In this document: piece after piece, positions 32,586 to 42,307 of the stretch
How positions within the stretch are numbered: position 1 is the first letter of the stretch
How the letters are laid out: the number at the start of each line of letters is the position of its first letter
Source of the DNA: Vampirovibrio chlorellavorus
GTDB taxonomy: Bacteria > Cyanobacteriota > Vampirovibrionia > Vampirovibrionales > Vampirovibrionaceae
Reading direction: 5' to 3'
Assembly: GCA_003149345.1 (NCBI GenBank)
Contig: QFWI01000016.1
Location: 186,001 to 250,000 of the forward strand
DNA length: 64,000 nt
The notes under the pieces: generated by a model
Told to the model about the DNA's origin: nothing
Databases searched by the model: none
Seen by the model: only the letters and a program-made list of their open reading frames with translations
Translations under genes and position numbers: made by a program

Positions 32586-33905
32586 TTATTCCGCTGGGCG
32601 GAGCATGGGGGCTACATTTCGCCGAAAATCGTTGAGTGTGGCATTGCTGAGGCTGCCGTGCCCGTTCAACCGCCGATAGGAGAATTCCACGGTGGGAATT
32701 TCCTCGCCGGTTTTGAGGTTCCTGAGTGGCTTATCATAATGCGGGGTCACAAAAAACGGGAGAGAGTAACGAGGTTTGTCCAGGGTGCTGTCATCCCCCA
32801 CCACCTGATGGCGAATGGAAGGAATGGCCCCTTGCTTCACGATGCGTCCCTGCTCATTCAGGCTCCCCCCGGTGATAAAGGACAGCATATCGCCCACGTT
32901 CATAATCAGGGTACCTGCCTGGCTGTGGATGGGCAGCCATTTGCCGGTTTCCTGGCCATTTTCCCGGGGCATAATCTGTAATCCGGCCTCCGTGGCTTCC
33001 GGCAGTAAGGTGAACAGGTTCATGTCAAAGTGCTGTCCAGCCCGAATCACCGGTTGACCGGCCTGATAACTGATTCGTTCGGTATCGGACACGGCGGGGT
33101 AATGGATGCTGCGCATGAGATGGTTGCCGATGGGTCGCTGTCGATGATCAACCAGTGTGGACTTGAGATATCCCCGATCATTCAGTCCCATGCTGTCCAG
33201 ATATTCGCCCAAGGCCTCTGCCAGTAGCAGTGCGGTTTTTTCCATATTGTTGAACAGGAGGGCGTTTTGCCTGGGGAAACTGCGAGGGCCTTCCGCTGGA
33301 AAAACATTCAGGGTGTCGGGTGCGCCGCTGTGCCAGTTCTCTTTTTTATCGGCCATCCGGGGGCCGCCCTCATAGACGGATTTGGTCTCTTGGCCCAACT
33401 CATAATACCCACGGCTGCGCCCCAGATCCGGTCGTACGTACTGTGCTTTCACCGGCATGGGCAAACTGAAGACTTTAGGCAGGGTGTGGTAGTAGTTTTT
33501 GACCAGTGTGGCAGGGACGTTGTGTCCGCTGATGGAGACAAACCCGAAACGGGACAGGCTATCGCCCATTTTTTGCACAAAGGCGGCCCGTTTGGCCGGA
33601 TTGCCGCTGGTAAAGTCCCCCAGATCCACTACCGGCAATTCCTGTCCGGTTTTGCCCCAACCCTGGAAGCGGATGGGCTGCAACGGCTTTCGGTTAAGCA
33701 GATGCCCGGCGAAGTGATGTGCTTTGGCGGGCTGCGTTTCCGCCGGCTCCGGCAGTCGTTCCGCAGAGGTGGAGCGGCTGGGCGGGGAGAAAAATGATTT
33801 TTTCTCAGCTAAATTTGGCGCTGGATTGGCTTTAGACTTGCTTGTCGCCGGAAAAGTAATGGGCATGGCCATCCCCTGGGCCGTGCGCACGTAAACAGTG
33901 GACAT
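32586..33905 (-). CDS. 2-oxoglutarate/Fe(II)-dependent dioxygenase (isopenicillin N synthase family)
   Basis: A 439-residue protein with a 90-residue low-complexity N-terminus and then a DIOX_N domain (LPVVDLGDFTSGNPAKR, FGFVSISGHNVP). The 2OG-FeII oxygenase barrel follows. Iron ligands are the HFD motif in RAGQHFDMNLFTLLPE and the distal His in SIRHQVV; the 2-oxoglutarate Arg is probably in PRYSLPFF. The family oxidises small molecules, often in secondary metabolism or hormone-like pathways. No biosynthetic neighbours indicate a substrate. The N-terminal part contains IRFQG, also found in the acyltransferase at 35470-36924. Confidence 0.85.
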   Translation of the reverse strand: MSTVYVRTAQGMAMPITFPATSKSKANPAPNLAEKKSFFSPPSRSTSAERLPEPAETQPAKAHHFAGHLLNRKPLQPIRFQGWGKTGQELPVVDLGDFTSGNPAKRAAFVQKMGDSLSRFGFVSISGHNVPATLVKNYYHTLPKVFSLPMPVKAQYVRPDLGRSRGYYELGQETKSVYEGGPRMADKKENWHSGAPDTLNVFPAEGPRSFPRQNALLFNNMEKTALLLAEALGEYLDSMGLNDRGYLKSTLVDHRQRPIGNHLMRSIHYPAVSDTERISYQAGQPVIRAGQHFDMNLFTLLPEATEAGLQIMPRENGQETGKWLPIHSQAGTLIMNVGDMLSFITGGSLNEQGRIVKQGAIPSIRHQVVGDDSTLDKPRYSLPFFVTPHYDKPLRNLKTGEEIPTVEFSYRRLNGHGSLSNATLNDFRRNVAPMLRPAE

Positions 33906-34073
33906 GCGTTTGTCTCCTCTTTCCCTGTTTAAATTCCCACTTGAAATAGAGCCACTTGAAAAAATTGAAATTTAGAATTCCCTGCGGAACGCAAAATACG
34001 CATGGCAGGATCTTGTTCTTTTATGGCTATGTTTTATTGCAAAGGCAGGCAGGACGCAAGTGATTTCTGTGGT

Positions 34074-35342
34074 TTACAGGCTGCGCACTTCCAGGGGTTC
34101 CGGTTGGGAGGAAAGAATGGCCCCTTTGGGAACCACGGTCACCCCGCCGTCCGACACGTAAAAGCCTCGGGCCTCGTCTTCAGCCCGGTCGTAGCCAATG
34201 CGGGTGTGCGGCGGGATTTCCACCCCCTTATCAATAATGGCCCGACGAATCTTGGCGTGTCTGCCCACATGCACCCCATGCATCAGGATGGATTCCTCGA
34301 CCAGTGAATAGCTGTTGATGCGGCAAAAGGGAGATAAGATGCAGCGAATCAGTCGCCCCCCGCTGATGATGCAGCCATCGGACACAATGGAGTCCGTGGC
34401 GAAGCCCCGGCGTTCCTCCTGATCGAACACATACTTAGCCGGAGGGGCTTGATAGGAGAAGGTTTTAATGGGCCAGTCCCGGTTGTATAAATTAAAGATG
34501 GGGGAGGGACTCACCAAGTCCATATTGGCTTCCCAGTAAGCGTCAATGGTGCCAACATCCCGCCAGTAGCCTTGTTCAATGGGGTTTTGGCCGGGCACGG
34601 TATTGGTGGCAAAGTCGTACACAAACACTCGACGCCCTTTTCGGATCATGTCGGCAATGACGTTTTTGCCAAAATCGTGGGCGGATTGCTCATTGGCGGC
34701 ATCCAGCAACAGCTCTTCCACTAGCACGGTACGGTTGAAGATGTAATTGCCCATGGAGGCCAGGGCCCACCCGGGCCGACCGGGAATTTCCTTGATGTTG
34801 CGCTTGGGTTTTTCCTGCCAACCGGTGACCCGAAACATGCTGTCCACTTCAATAATGCCAAATTCACTGGCCTGACTGATGGGCACCGGAATGGCCGCGA
34901 TGCTGAGATCGGCGGCTTGCATTTTGTGATAATCCACCATCTGGCTCACGTCCATCTTGTAGATGTGATCGCCGCCAAAGACGGCTACCAGAGAGGGGTT
35001 TTCGTCTTCAATGATGTTCAGGTTCTGGTAGATGGCATCGGCGGTACCCCGATACCACTCCTGTCCCAGACGCATTTGGGCGGGTACCAGATCCACAAAC
35101 TGGTTCAGGAAGGGCGGCATGGGCCAGCACCGGGCCACATGCCGGTTCAGGGAGTCGGACTTGAACTGGGTCAGGATCTTGATTTTGTAATATTCGGAGT
35201 TAATAAAGTTGTTCAGCACAAAGTCGATAATGCGATACTTGCCCCCAAAGGGAACGGCTGGTTTCGCCCGATCCAGCGTCAACGGGTACAGGCGTTTGCC
35301 TTCTCCTCCGGCTAAAATCATGACCAGTACATTTTTTTTCAT
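34074..35342 (-). CDS. glgC: Glucose-1-phosphate adenylyltransferase
   Basis: Makes ADP-glucose for glycogen synthesis. The 422-residue protein has [16 protein letters not shown] for nucleotide binding and [20 protein letters not shown] for substrate. GTADAIYQN is present, and a left-handed beta-helix at the end contains IIDKGVEIP. The length and the LYPLT and C-terminal motifs resemble the cyanobacterial/plant type. I chose the ATG at 35342 where homology starts; the longer frame to 35492 overlaps the acyltransferase gene. No glgA or glgB is adjacent. Confidence 0.93.
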   Translation of the reverse strand: MKKNVLVMILAGGEGKRLYPLTLDRAKPAVPFGGKYRIIDFVLNNFINSEYYKIKILTQFKSDSLNRHVARCWPMPPFLNQFVDLVPAQMRLGQEWYRGTADAIYQNLNIIEDENPSLVAVFGGDHIYKMDVSQMVDYHKMQAADLSIAAIPVPISQASEFGIIEVDSMFRVTGWQEKPKRNIKEIPGRPGWALASMGNYIFNRTVLVEELLLDAANEQSAHDFGKNVIADMIRKGRRVFVYDFATNTVPGQNPIEQGYWRDVGTIDAYWEANMDLVSPSPIFNLYNRDWPIKTFSYQAPPAKYVFDQEERRGFATDSIVSDGCIISGGRLIRCILSPFCRINSYSLVEESILMHGVHVGRHAKIRRAIIDKGVEIPPHTRIGYDRAEDEARGFYVSDGGVTVVPKGAILSSQPEPLEVRSL

Positions 35343-35469
35343 TTCGAATGCCGCCCCTCTGTCTGCTCCGCCCGAGCCTGTGATCATACGGCCCTGTCCG
35401 GGTATTAACCCGACCAGTATGGAGCTTGTTATTTCTCCTGTTCCCTGCCCAGGCCGGTTACAGGTTTTA

Positions 35470-36924
35470 TTATAGCGGGTTGGGGCCGCCACTGAAACTA
35501 TGGCTTCGGGCCTCTTCCACGGTTTTTTGTAAGGCCTGTTGCAGTCCGGCTGTCAACTGCTTAGCTCGCCTGATCAAAGACTGACCCTGATTCAGCGCTG
35601 AGGGGGTAACCACGATAGGCTCCCCCACCCGGACTTGGGCTTTACAGTTGCGGGCGATGGTTAAAATACTGGGGCGTTTTCCATGAATCAGGCAAAACAG
35701 CTTGATCAGCGCCTCCATTTGCTGACTGGCATCATTCTCCAGTTTAGCGGGCGACTCCAGGCTTAGCAGAATTTCCATGTCCCGAAGGATCTGGATATCG
35801 GACTGGGTTTCCTGTCGGGCTTGCTGATACTGCTTGCGAGGGGTTGACCAGGGGTTGAGGCGGGCCCAGCCTGTGGGCGGCCTTAATTCAATTTGTCGCT
35901 GATTGATGGCCTTGAACAAGTGACGCATCTGTTGGGAGGCATCTTTTTCTGGGGGGAAAGGCAGTTTGTACTTCTCACTAAGCCTGTGGATGGCCGCTTG
36001 CTGAACCTCTCCCAGCCGTTGATGCCAAGGCCGGTGGGCTTGCCGACCCAAGTGGTAGGTTTTTTCCTGGCTTTCCAGTACGGTGTTTAACAGGTGCGCA
36101 ATCCGTGGCTCAATCGGCTGCCAGGCCTGGGGGGATTTGCCCCGAAACCACTTTTTTTCATTTTGCTTCAGTAATTTCAGGATCTGTCCTTTGGCCTGCG
36201 GCAAGTACCGGTAGCCAATGCCAATCGGGATGACGCGCACCGTTTGGCCCTGGTTTTGGCTGGTTTGCAGGGCCAGTCGCAGGGCCCCATTCTGGCATGC
36301 GCCTACTTGCTGGTTTTGCCAACTAATGCGCCCTTCCGGGAAGATCAGCAAGGGGTTCTTACCTTTGCCCAATATTTCTTGCACATGATCCGTGCTTTTC
36401 TGGATGCTTTGGTTGCCCCGGTTGACGGAAAAATATCCCAGCCGTCTGGCGATGGGCCAAATAATTTGGTAGGGGATGTTGGCGATTTTACGGTCGAAGT
36501 TTTCCAGGGCGGCCATGGTGACCGGTGTGAGTCTGGCCTGGTAGGCCAGGGCCTGAATACTGAAAGAATCCGCTAAACTTGAGTGATTGAGGGCCAGCAT
36601 GGTGGCACCCCCTTGTTGCTGGATGGCGTGCAGGCGGTTGATTTCAGCGGTTGGCACGGTGCAGTGAAAATTCAGGAACCGAGTGGCTACAAATTGCATC
36701 CCCCCCTGAAAGCACCGGGTCAGCCAAGGGATAGGGCTAGCCTTGTAGAAGTCGTTGCAGGTCTGAATCTCGCTGGCGTCTATGGGTTGGCGGCCCTGAA
36801 ACCTCACCGACTGTGATATTCTGGTTAAATCGGGCTTTAAATTGGGCTGCATGATTCGCGCGGCGGGTGGGCCGCTTGCGTATGAAACCCGGTTTTGTGA
36901 ACGGGATGGTCCAATAACACTCAT
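35470..36924 (-). CDS. PlsC-type acyltransferase with long C-terminal extension
   Basis: A lysophospholipid-type acyltransferase. The HX4D motif is seen as NHSSLADS and the second block as FPEGRIS, with GYFSVNRGN between them. The catalytic domain is near the N-terminal third; about 250 further residues, helix- and Gln-rich, have no match I recognise. The N-terminus before the domain contains VRFQG. The ATG at 36924 is one option; TTG at 36993 and ATG at 36852 are also in frame and none has a clear ribosome site. It likely acts in membrane lipid or LPS acylation. Confidence 0.82.
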   Translation of the reverse strand: MSVIGPSRSQNRVSYASGPPAARIMQPNLKPDLTRISQSVRFQGRQPIDASEIQTCNDFYKASPIPWLTRCFQGGMQFVATRFLNFHCTVPTAEINRLHAIQQQGGATMLALNHSSLADSFSIQALAYQARLTPVTMAALENFDRKIANIPYQIIWPIARRLGYFSVNRGNQSIQKSTDHVQEILGKGKNPLLIFPEGRISWQNQQVGACQNGALRLALQTSQNQGQTVRVIPIGIGYRYLPQAKGQILKLLKQNEKKWFRGKSPQAWQPIEPRIAHLLNTVLESQEKTYHLGRQAHRPWHQRLGEVQQAAIHRLSEKYKLPFPPEKDASQQMRHLFKAINQRQIELRPPTGWARLNPWSTPRKQYQQARQETQSDIQILRDMEILLSLESPAKLENDASQQMEALIKLFCLIHGKRPSILTIARNCKAQVRVGEPIVVTPSALNQGQSLIRRAKQLTAGLQQALQKTVEEARSHSFSGGPNPL

Positions 36925-36992
36925 AAAAAGACTGGCTGCATCGGGGAATAAGTATCTAAACGCCCCTGCCCATGAAATGTTGCTAACGCTCA

Positions 36993-37568
36993 ATGGACAA
37001 TCACGTTGGCCCGAATGATGAAGTAAGCGTGGATGATTTTAAAATGACTACCCCTGCTGACCGTTCTGATACGTTGCTAACCCTAGCCCGCCGCGTCCGT
37101 CTGGTGGTGATGGATGTGGACGGTGTTTTAACCGACGGCAAAATCAGTTATACCTCCGCCGGGGATGAGATCAAAAGCTTTAACGTGAAAGACGGTTTGG
37201 GAATTTCTCTCGGCATTAAAAACGGGCTGCAATTCGGCATTATCACCGCCCGAGAGTCGGTCATGGTCACTCGCCGGGCCCAGGAATTGGGCATTCAGCA
37301 CCTCATTCAGAAGACCAAAACCAAGTTGCCCGCTTTGAAGCAACTGGTTAGCGAGTTGGGGTTGCGGTTTGAGCAGGTGGCCTATCTGGGAGATGATTTG
37401 CCCGATATTCCCTGTATGGAGCAGGTGGGGTTTGCCGCTTGCCCGGCGGACGCCGCCCGGGAAGTACTGGCCTTGGCCCATTTTATTTCCCGGCATAATG
37501 GCGGGAGTGGGGCGGTGCGGGAGATCCTGGAACTGATTCTGGACAGTCAAAACAACGGTAGCGAGTGA
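36993..37568 (+). CDS. kdsC: 3-deoxy-manno-octulosonate-8-phosphatase (KdsC-type HAD phosphatase)
   Basis: KdsC removes phosphate from Kdo-8-P in the synthesis of the LPS inner-core sugar Kdo. The 191-residue protein contains VVMDVDGVLTDGKISY (catalytic DxD), FNVKDGLGI, IITARES and YLGDDLPDIPCM, the C1/C0-type HAD pattern without a cap domain. The ATG at 36993 is used; an ATG at 37044 is also possible, and the extra residues look unconserved. It is divergent from the acyltransferase and points to a Kdo-containing outer membrane. Confidence 0.9.
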   Translation: MDNHVGPNDEVSVDDFKMTTPADRSDTLLTLARRVRLVVMDVDGVLTDGKISYTSAGDEIKSFNVKDGLGISLGIKNGLQFGIITARESVMVTRRAQELGIQHLIQKTKTKLPALKQLVSELGLRFEQVAYLGDDLPDIPCMEQVGFAACPADAAREVLALAHFISRHNGGSGAVREILELILDSQNNGSE

Positions 37569-37715
37569 GCCTAGCCAAGGGGTTCCTTGAGTGCGTTTTG
37601 TGTTGTCAAATCGGTTACACTGAAGGAAGGGCATTCAGTTTGCCGTTTCAGGCTGCGGTTTACTGGCGCTGAATGGTCTCACCGATCAAGGCTTACAGGA
37701 TATGGAATTGGCGCA

Positions 37716-38546
37716 TTGAACATCTTGGCCCTGAATAACGAGCCCTTCTATCTGCAACCCGAGCAAGGCAGCCGAGAGGCGTTTCTGTTTTTGCACGGGT
37801 TGGGCGGCGGGGTTTACGAAATGCGTCCGCTGGCTGAGCAACTGTGGCAGCAGGGTTATGCCGTGGCCGGGTTCAACTATCCTGGACACGATCAACCCGC
37901 TCCCCGCATGCCCGCTTCCACCTGGCAGCAATGGTATGAACGGGTGGAGGAACAGTATTTTCGCTTGCTGGAATCGCACGATCGGGTCTCTTTGGTGGGA
38001 TTTTCCACGGGGTGCCTGCTGGCCTTGCATTTGGTCGCCCAGCATCAGGAAAAAGACCGCATTCATCAACTGGTGCTGCTCAGCCCGTTTCTGAAGGTGC
38101 GCATGGAGTGGTATTACCTGTTGCAGCCGGAGCGCTATGTCAGGGCCTTGGGCGGCATTATCCGTCATGTGCCCCGGTGGCGCCTGCCCATTCGAGATCC
38201 CCAAATGCAGGCCTTGGCTCTGGAGGCCGCTTATTTCAAGACCTTTAACATCCCGGCGGTGCGCAGCGCCCTGGAGTTGATTCAACGGGTGGACGGTGAG
38301 ATTGAGCGCGTGGATCGTCCCACCTTGATCGTGCAGTCCACCGGGGATCGGGTGGTATGTTCCACGGGGGCCAAAATCCTGATGGAACGGCTGGCCTCCC
38401 CGCAAAAAGAGGTGCTGTGGCTGGAAAAATCCGATCATGTCCTTTTGTTGGATGGGGAGCGTGAGCGGATCGCTGAGCGTGTTCTTTCTTTTGTGAAGGC
38501 CAATACCCACTCTGCCGGGTTGGTTACCGGCGGGGGAATTTCTTGA
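37716..38546 (+). CDS. Alpha/beta hydrolase (esterase/monoacylglycerol lipase-like)
   Basis: A serine hydrolase with FLFLHGLGGG for the oxyanion side, the nucleophile elbow LVGFSTGCLL (GFSTG), a probable acid in TLIVQSTGDRVV and the last-part His in KSDHVLLLD. It resembles carboxylesterases and lysophospholipases that handle acyl glycerols. I prefer the TTG at 37716 (277 residues) over a TTG at 37587, because the extra 43 residues are unlike protein from this family; neither choice is secure. The substrate is unknown. Confidence 0.83.
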   Translation: MNILALNNEPFYLQPEQGSREAFLFLHGLGGGVYEMRPLAEQLWQQGYAVAGFNYPGHDQPAPRMPASTWQQWYERVEEQYFRLLESHDRVSLVGFSTGCLLALHLVAQHQEKDRIHQLVLLSPFLKVRMEWYYLLQPERYVRALGGIIRHVPRWRLPIRDPQMQALALEAAYFKTFNIPAVRSALELIQRVDGEIERVDRPTLIVQSTGDRVVCSTGAKILMERLASPQKEVLWLEKSDHVLLLDGERERIAERVLSFVKANTHSAGLVTGGGIS

Positions 38547-38600
38547 CTTGCCCGCCGAAGTGGGGAATAGTTTGAGAGAACCTGTTGAAAGGAACTTTGG

Positions 38601-38954
38601 ATGTTCAACCTGTTCAATATTTTTATCAGAAAACCCAAATCGGGAAAGAGGAATGTTGCCATGAGCAATACTGCTGCGTTTGAAGTGCGGGCCAGCCATT
38701 TGTTGGTGGGTAGCCGTGAAGAGGCCGAACAGTGCCGTCAGGAAATTTTGGACGGCAAAACCTTTGCCGAAGTGGCCAAGCGGGTATCCAAGTGCCCCTC
38801 AGGCGCTCAAGGCGGAGACCTGGGCTTTTTTGGCCGGGGCCGTATGGTGCCTCAGTTCGATCAAGTGGCCTTTGAACTGCCGGTGGGCGAACTGTCCGAG
38901 CCGGTGCAAACCCAGTTCGGCTGGCATATCCTGACGGTCACCGACAAAAAATAG
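38601..38954 (+). CDS. Parvulin-type peptidyl-prolyl isomerase
   Basis: A single rotamase domain of the PpiC/parvulin type: VRASHLLVGSREEA, FAEVAKRVSKCPSGAQGGDL, GFFGRGRMVPQFDQVAFELP and FGWHILTV cover the complete fold. The protein is 117 residues from the ATG at 38601, which has AAAGGA upstream. An ATG at 38661 would give a 97-residue protein with just the domain. No signal peptide is clear, so it is probably cytoplasmic. Confidence 0.9.
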   Translation: MFNLFNIFIRKPKSGKRNVAMSNTAAFEVRASHLLVGSREEAEQCRQEILDGKTFAEVAKRVSKCPSGAQGGDLGFFGRGRMVPQFDQVAFELPVGELSEPVQTQFGWHILTVTDKK

Positions 38955-38980
38955 GGCGATAGTCAGCCATAATCTCTTAA

Positions 38981-39012
38981 CAAGAGCTTCGGGTTTAATC
39001 CGAGGCTTTTGT
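38981..39012. terminator. Bidirectional hairpin terminator
   Basis: A 12-bp stem CAAGAGCTTCGG/CCGAGGCTTTTG with two G-U pairs and a T-rich right side. It stands between the convergent parvulin and oppC-like genes. Confidence 0.7.
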
Positions 39013-39013
39013 T

Positions 39014-39916
39014 TTAGCGGCCTTTTTTAGGATCAAAATATTCCCGCAGGCCGTCGCCCAGCAGGTTCAGGGCGATCATGGTGGTGAAAATAAAGATGGC
39101 CGGGAAAAAGAGCATGTGGGGAGCCACCCGAACCAGTTGCCAGCCTTCCCCGGCCAGGGTGCCCCAGCTGCTGAGGGGCGGTTCCACGCCCAGGCCAATA
39201 AAGCTCAGGGTGGACTCGGTGAGAACGGCCCGAGGCACGGTAATGGTGGCGGTTAGAATAATCAGGCCCAGGGTGTTGGGGATAAAATGCCTCCAGATCA
39301 GCAGCGGGGCGCTTCCCCCAATGCTGTGGAAGGCTTCCACAAACTCTTCCCGTTTGAGGCTGAGGATTTGCCCCCGGATGATACGGGCGGTATCCGGCCA
39401 GCTGAAGAGAGACAGAGCCAGCACCAGACTGACCAGCCCCCGGCCCAGGAACACGCTGAACAGGATGACAATCATCAGGGAGGGCAGCGCGTAGAGAATA
39501 TCAATGATGCGCATCATCAACGTATCGGTTTTTCCCTCAAACAGGGCCGCTATCGTCCCGTACAGGGTGCCAATCACCACGGCTACTATGGCAGTGGCTA
39601 CGCCAATCAGCAGAGAGATGCGGGCGCCCACCGCCGTCCGGCTCAGCAAGTCCCGGCCCAGATCATCGGTACCGAACCAGTGGCCCATCACTTGTCCTGC
39701 TAGCGGCCATGGCGGGGAGAGTGGAAGATCCGGGTAAATGGCGTTGGGGTCAGGGCCTAGCAATGGCCCCAACAGGGCCAGTAAAACAATCACCCCCAGA
39801 AAGACCCCGCTCCAGAATAGTTTGGGGGCCTTTGACCAAGGCACTTTTGCTTTTTTGGTGGGTGCCACGGGTTGGCTGGCGGCGGCCAGGTGAGAGGTGG
39901 CTAGCGTCTGGCTCAT
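39014..39916 (-). CDS. oppC: Peptide/nickel-type ABC transporter permease (OppC/DppC)
   Basis: A 300-residue inner-membrane permease. It has a cytoplasmic Lys-rich start, a first helix (SGVFLGVIVLLALLGPLLG), the HWFGTDDLGRDLLSR motif typical of OppC/DppC, and the EAA loop (EAFHSIGGSAPLLIWRHFIP). It pairs with OppB to form the membrane channel for oligopeptides or similar substrates. Its ATG overlaps the oppB-like stop by four bases. No substrate-binding protein or ATPase gene is near. Confidence 0.9.
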   Translation of the reverse strand: MSQTLATSHLAAASQPVAPTKKAKVPWSKAPKLFWSGVFLGVIVLLALLGPLLGPDPNAIYPDLPLSPPWPLAGQVMGHWFGTDDLGRDLLSRTAVGARISLLIGVATAIVAVVIGTLYGTIAALFEGKTDTLMMRIIDILYALPSLMIVILFSVFLGRGLVSLVLALSLFSWPDTARIIRGQILSLKREEFVEAFHSIGGSAPLLIWRHFIPNTLGLIILTATITVPRAVLTESTLSFIGLGVEPPLSSWGTLAGEGWQLVRVAPHMLFFPAIFIFTTMIALNLLGDGLREYFDPKKGR

Positions 39917-40839
39917 CGCTTGGCCTCCTCTCGCAGGCGAGGGTCGAGCAGTCCATACACGATATCGGTCAGGGTATTAAACAGAATCAGGGCCAATCCG
40001 TAAATAATGGTAATGCCCATTACCAGCGTATAATCCCGGTTGCTGACGGCGGTGACAAAGTGCTTGCCCAGTCCGGGAATGGCAAAAATGTACTCCACGG
40101 CGAAAGAGCCGGTGATAATGGCCGCCGCAACCGGCCCTAAAATGGACACCAGCGGGATGAGGGAGTTTCTCAGGATGTGGCGAACCGCAATGGTGCTTTC
40201 GGCCAGCCCCTGGCTACGTTTGATCAGCACGTACTGCTGAGATCGCATTTCTCGTACGGTGGTGCGCACCAGTAAAAAGGCATAGGCAAAGGGAGTCAGG
40301 GAAAGCGTTAAGACCGGTAACAGAAAGTGTCTGGGACTTTCCAGCGTGGCCGCCGGTAACCAGCCCAGGGAGAGTGAGAAAATCAGCACCAGAAAGCCGC
40401 CGAAAATAAACAGTGGGGTGGAAATGCTGGCCACACCGGCCAGGGTGAGCAGACCATCCCAGAAGCGGCTGGTGGTGAGTCCGGCCAGCGTGCCCAATAG
40501 GGTTCCCAGCATAATGCCGACGGCCAGCGCCATCAGACCCAGCTTGGTGGAAGTCAGGGTGGCCTCGCCCACAATATCACTGACTGAGCGGGACTTGTAC
40601 TTGAAGGAAGGCCCTAGGTCGCCCCGCAAAATGCCGCTGATATAAATGCCGTATTGCTTCCACAGGGGTTCGTTCAGGTGGTAGCGGGCCTCGATATTGG
40701 CTTGGATGGCCGGGGGGAGCTTACGATCCTGATCAAACGGCCCGCCTGGCATGAGCCGCAGCAGCAAAAAGGTCAGGCTAATCACCACAAACAGGGTGAC
40801 TAAACCGGTCAGCAATCGTCTTAAAATCAGGCTGGGCAT
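39913..40839 (-). CDS. oppB: Peptide/nickel-type ABC transporter permease (OppB/DppB)
   Basis: A 308-residue permease with six membrane helices. It starts MPSLILRRLLTGLVTLFVV with the family's LLRLMPGGPFD after the first helix, and has the EAA loop (KRSQGLAESTIAVRHILRNS) and the ending GLLDPRLR. The ATG at 40839 fits the family start. A longer frame reaches 40959 and would overlap alr. The missing ATPase and binding protein must be encoded elsewhere, if the system is complete. Confidence 0.9.
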   Translation of the reverse strand: MPSLILRRLLTGLVTLFVVISLTFLLLRLMPGGPFDQDRKLPPAIQANIEARYHLNEPLWKQYGIYISGILRGDLGPSFKYKSRSVSDIVGEATLTSTKLGLMALAVGIMLGTLLGTLAGLTTSRFWDGLLTLAGVASISTPLFIFGGFLVLIFSLSLGWLPAATLESPRHFLLPVLTLSLTPFAYAFLLVRTTVREMRSQQYVLIKRSQGLAESTIAVRHILRNSLIPLVSILGPVAAAIITGSFAVEYIFAIPGLGKHFVTAVSNRDYTLVMGITIIYGLALILFNTLTDIVYGLLDPRLREEAKR

Positions 40840-40916
40840 ACCGATATCATAGACGAGAACGGGGAGATTGTGTGAGGGACTCTGCCCAAGTCTTGCGCCG
40901 CTCTTCCCTGGAGCGC

Positions 40917-42074
40917 TTATCGGGTATAGGTTTTGGGCAGCCGCACCCGCAGGGCGCACATCAGTTCGTATTCAATGGTGTTGGCTTTGCGGGCCCAATC
41001 GTCCAGCCAAATGGCGTCCGCCGGGTGGCGGGCATCGCCGGTGCCTAGCAGGGTGATGATATCGCCCACCTGCGCGTCGGGAATGGCGCTCACGTCAAAC
41101 ATCATCTGATCCATGGTGATACGTCCCACCTGAGGGACTTTATTTCCCCCTGTCAGGCCATGAATTCGCCCGGATAAGATGCGAGGCACCCCATCGGCGT
41201 AGCCCAAGGGCACCGTGGCAATACGGGTGTCGCCATCCGCCGGGGTGTGGTAGGCATGGCTGTAGCTGACCCCGGTGTTAGGGGGCACGGTTTGCACATG
41301 AATAATGCGGGCTTTCAGGCTCATGGCCGGTTGCAGCTGAATGTTGGGCTGCTGAGGGTGGTTTCCGTAGCCAAAAAAGGCGATACCCAGCCGGGCCAGG
41401 GTGTTGGGGTTCACGGGTGTCCAGGCGGATGGGTTCAGGGCGTGGCCGGAGTTGGCGATATGCACAAAGCGGGGCAGGGGGTCGAGTTGCTGGCACAGGG
41501 TTTGCCAGCGTGCCAGTTGGGGGTGGGTCAAGGCGTCATCGTGACTATCAGCCAGGTGGGTAAAAACTCCTTCCACCTGCAAAAAGGGCAGGGCTTGGCA
41601 CGCCCGGATGAAGTCCAGAGCCTGTTCCCAGCCAATGCCAATGCGATGCATGCCGGTATCCACTTTAATGTGTACTTTAAAGGGCTTTTTGTCCTGTTGA
41701 TAGGCTTTGCGCAGGCTATCTACATGGTGCTGGGCGAAAATGGTGAGTTGGATGTCGTAATCGGTGGCGTACTGCACCGACCAATCCGGTACCACCCCAA
41801 TGACCAGAATGGGCAATTTAATGCCCGCTTCCCGAATGTGAATGGCCTCATCCATGGAAGCCACCCCGGCCATGCTCACGCCCGCTGCTCCCAGCGTGTT
41901 TAGTACCATTGCCGAGCCGTGACCGTAAGCATCCGCCTTGACCACGGCCATGAGCGCCACATGCGGGGGCACGACCTTGCGGATGGCCCGGGCGTTGGCC
42001 TCAATGGCCCCCAGGTTGATTTCTACCCAGGCATCTCGGCGGGTTTGGACAGGCAGGGTTCTCAAGGATTTCAT
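40917..42074 (-). CDS. alr: Alanine racemase
   Basis: PLP-dependent conversion of L- to D-alanine for peptidoglycan. The 385-residue protein has the cofactor lysine in AVVKADAYGHG (Lys46), HIKVDTGMHRIG, and the second catalytic Tyr region in VSYSHAYHTPADG. VPLGYADGVPR and GRITMDQMMFDVS are also present. Length is normal. It lies just upstream of the permease genes but a functional link is not evident. Confidence 0.95.
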   Translation of the reverse strand: MKSLRTLPVQTRRDAWVEINLGAIEANARAIRKVVPPHVALMAVVKADAYGHGSAMVLNTLGAAGVSMAGVASMDEAIHIREAGIKLPILVIGVVPDWSVQYATDYDIQLTIFAQHHVDSLRKAYQQDKKPFKVHIKVDTGMHRIGIGWEQALDFIRACQALPFLQVEGVFTHLADSHDDALTHPQLARWQTLCQQLDPLPRFVHIANSGHALNPSAWTPVNPNTLARLGIAFFGYGNHPQQPNIQLQPAMSLKARIIHVQTVPPNTGVSYSHAYHTPADGDTRIATVPLGYADGVPRILSGRIHGLTGGNKVPQVGRITMDQMMFDVSAIPDAQVGDIITLLGTGDARHPADAIWLDDWARKANTIEYELMCALRVRLPKTYTR

Positions 42075-42307
42075 CGGTGACCGGGCGCTTTCGGATTCGG
42101 GGACGTGGCTTTGGATGGCGTGGACACGCCTTTTGGTTTATTCTAATCTCAAACACTGTGTAAGCCAAAGTAGATAAAAAGCGGCCGTAAAAGCAGTCTT
42201 ACATAAACTTGCATAAAATGGTTTCAGTACAGCCATTGATCGTAAGCCAGACTGGTTTTTGACTGGAAGCCAACCTTTGGATCGCAATAGCGGATCGGAA
42301 CAGCCCC

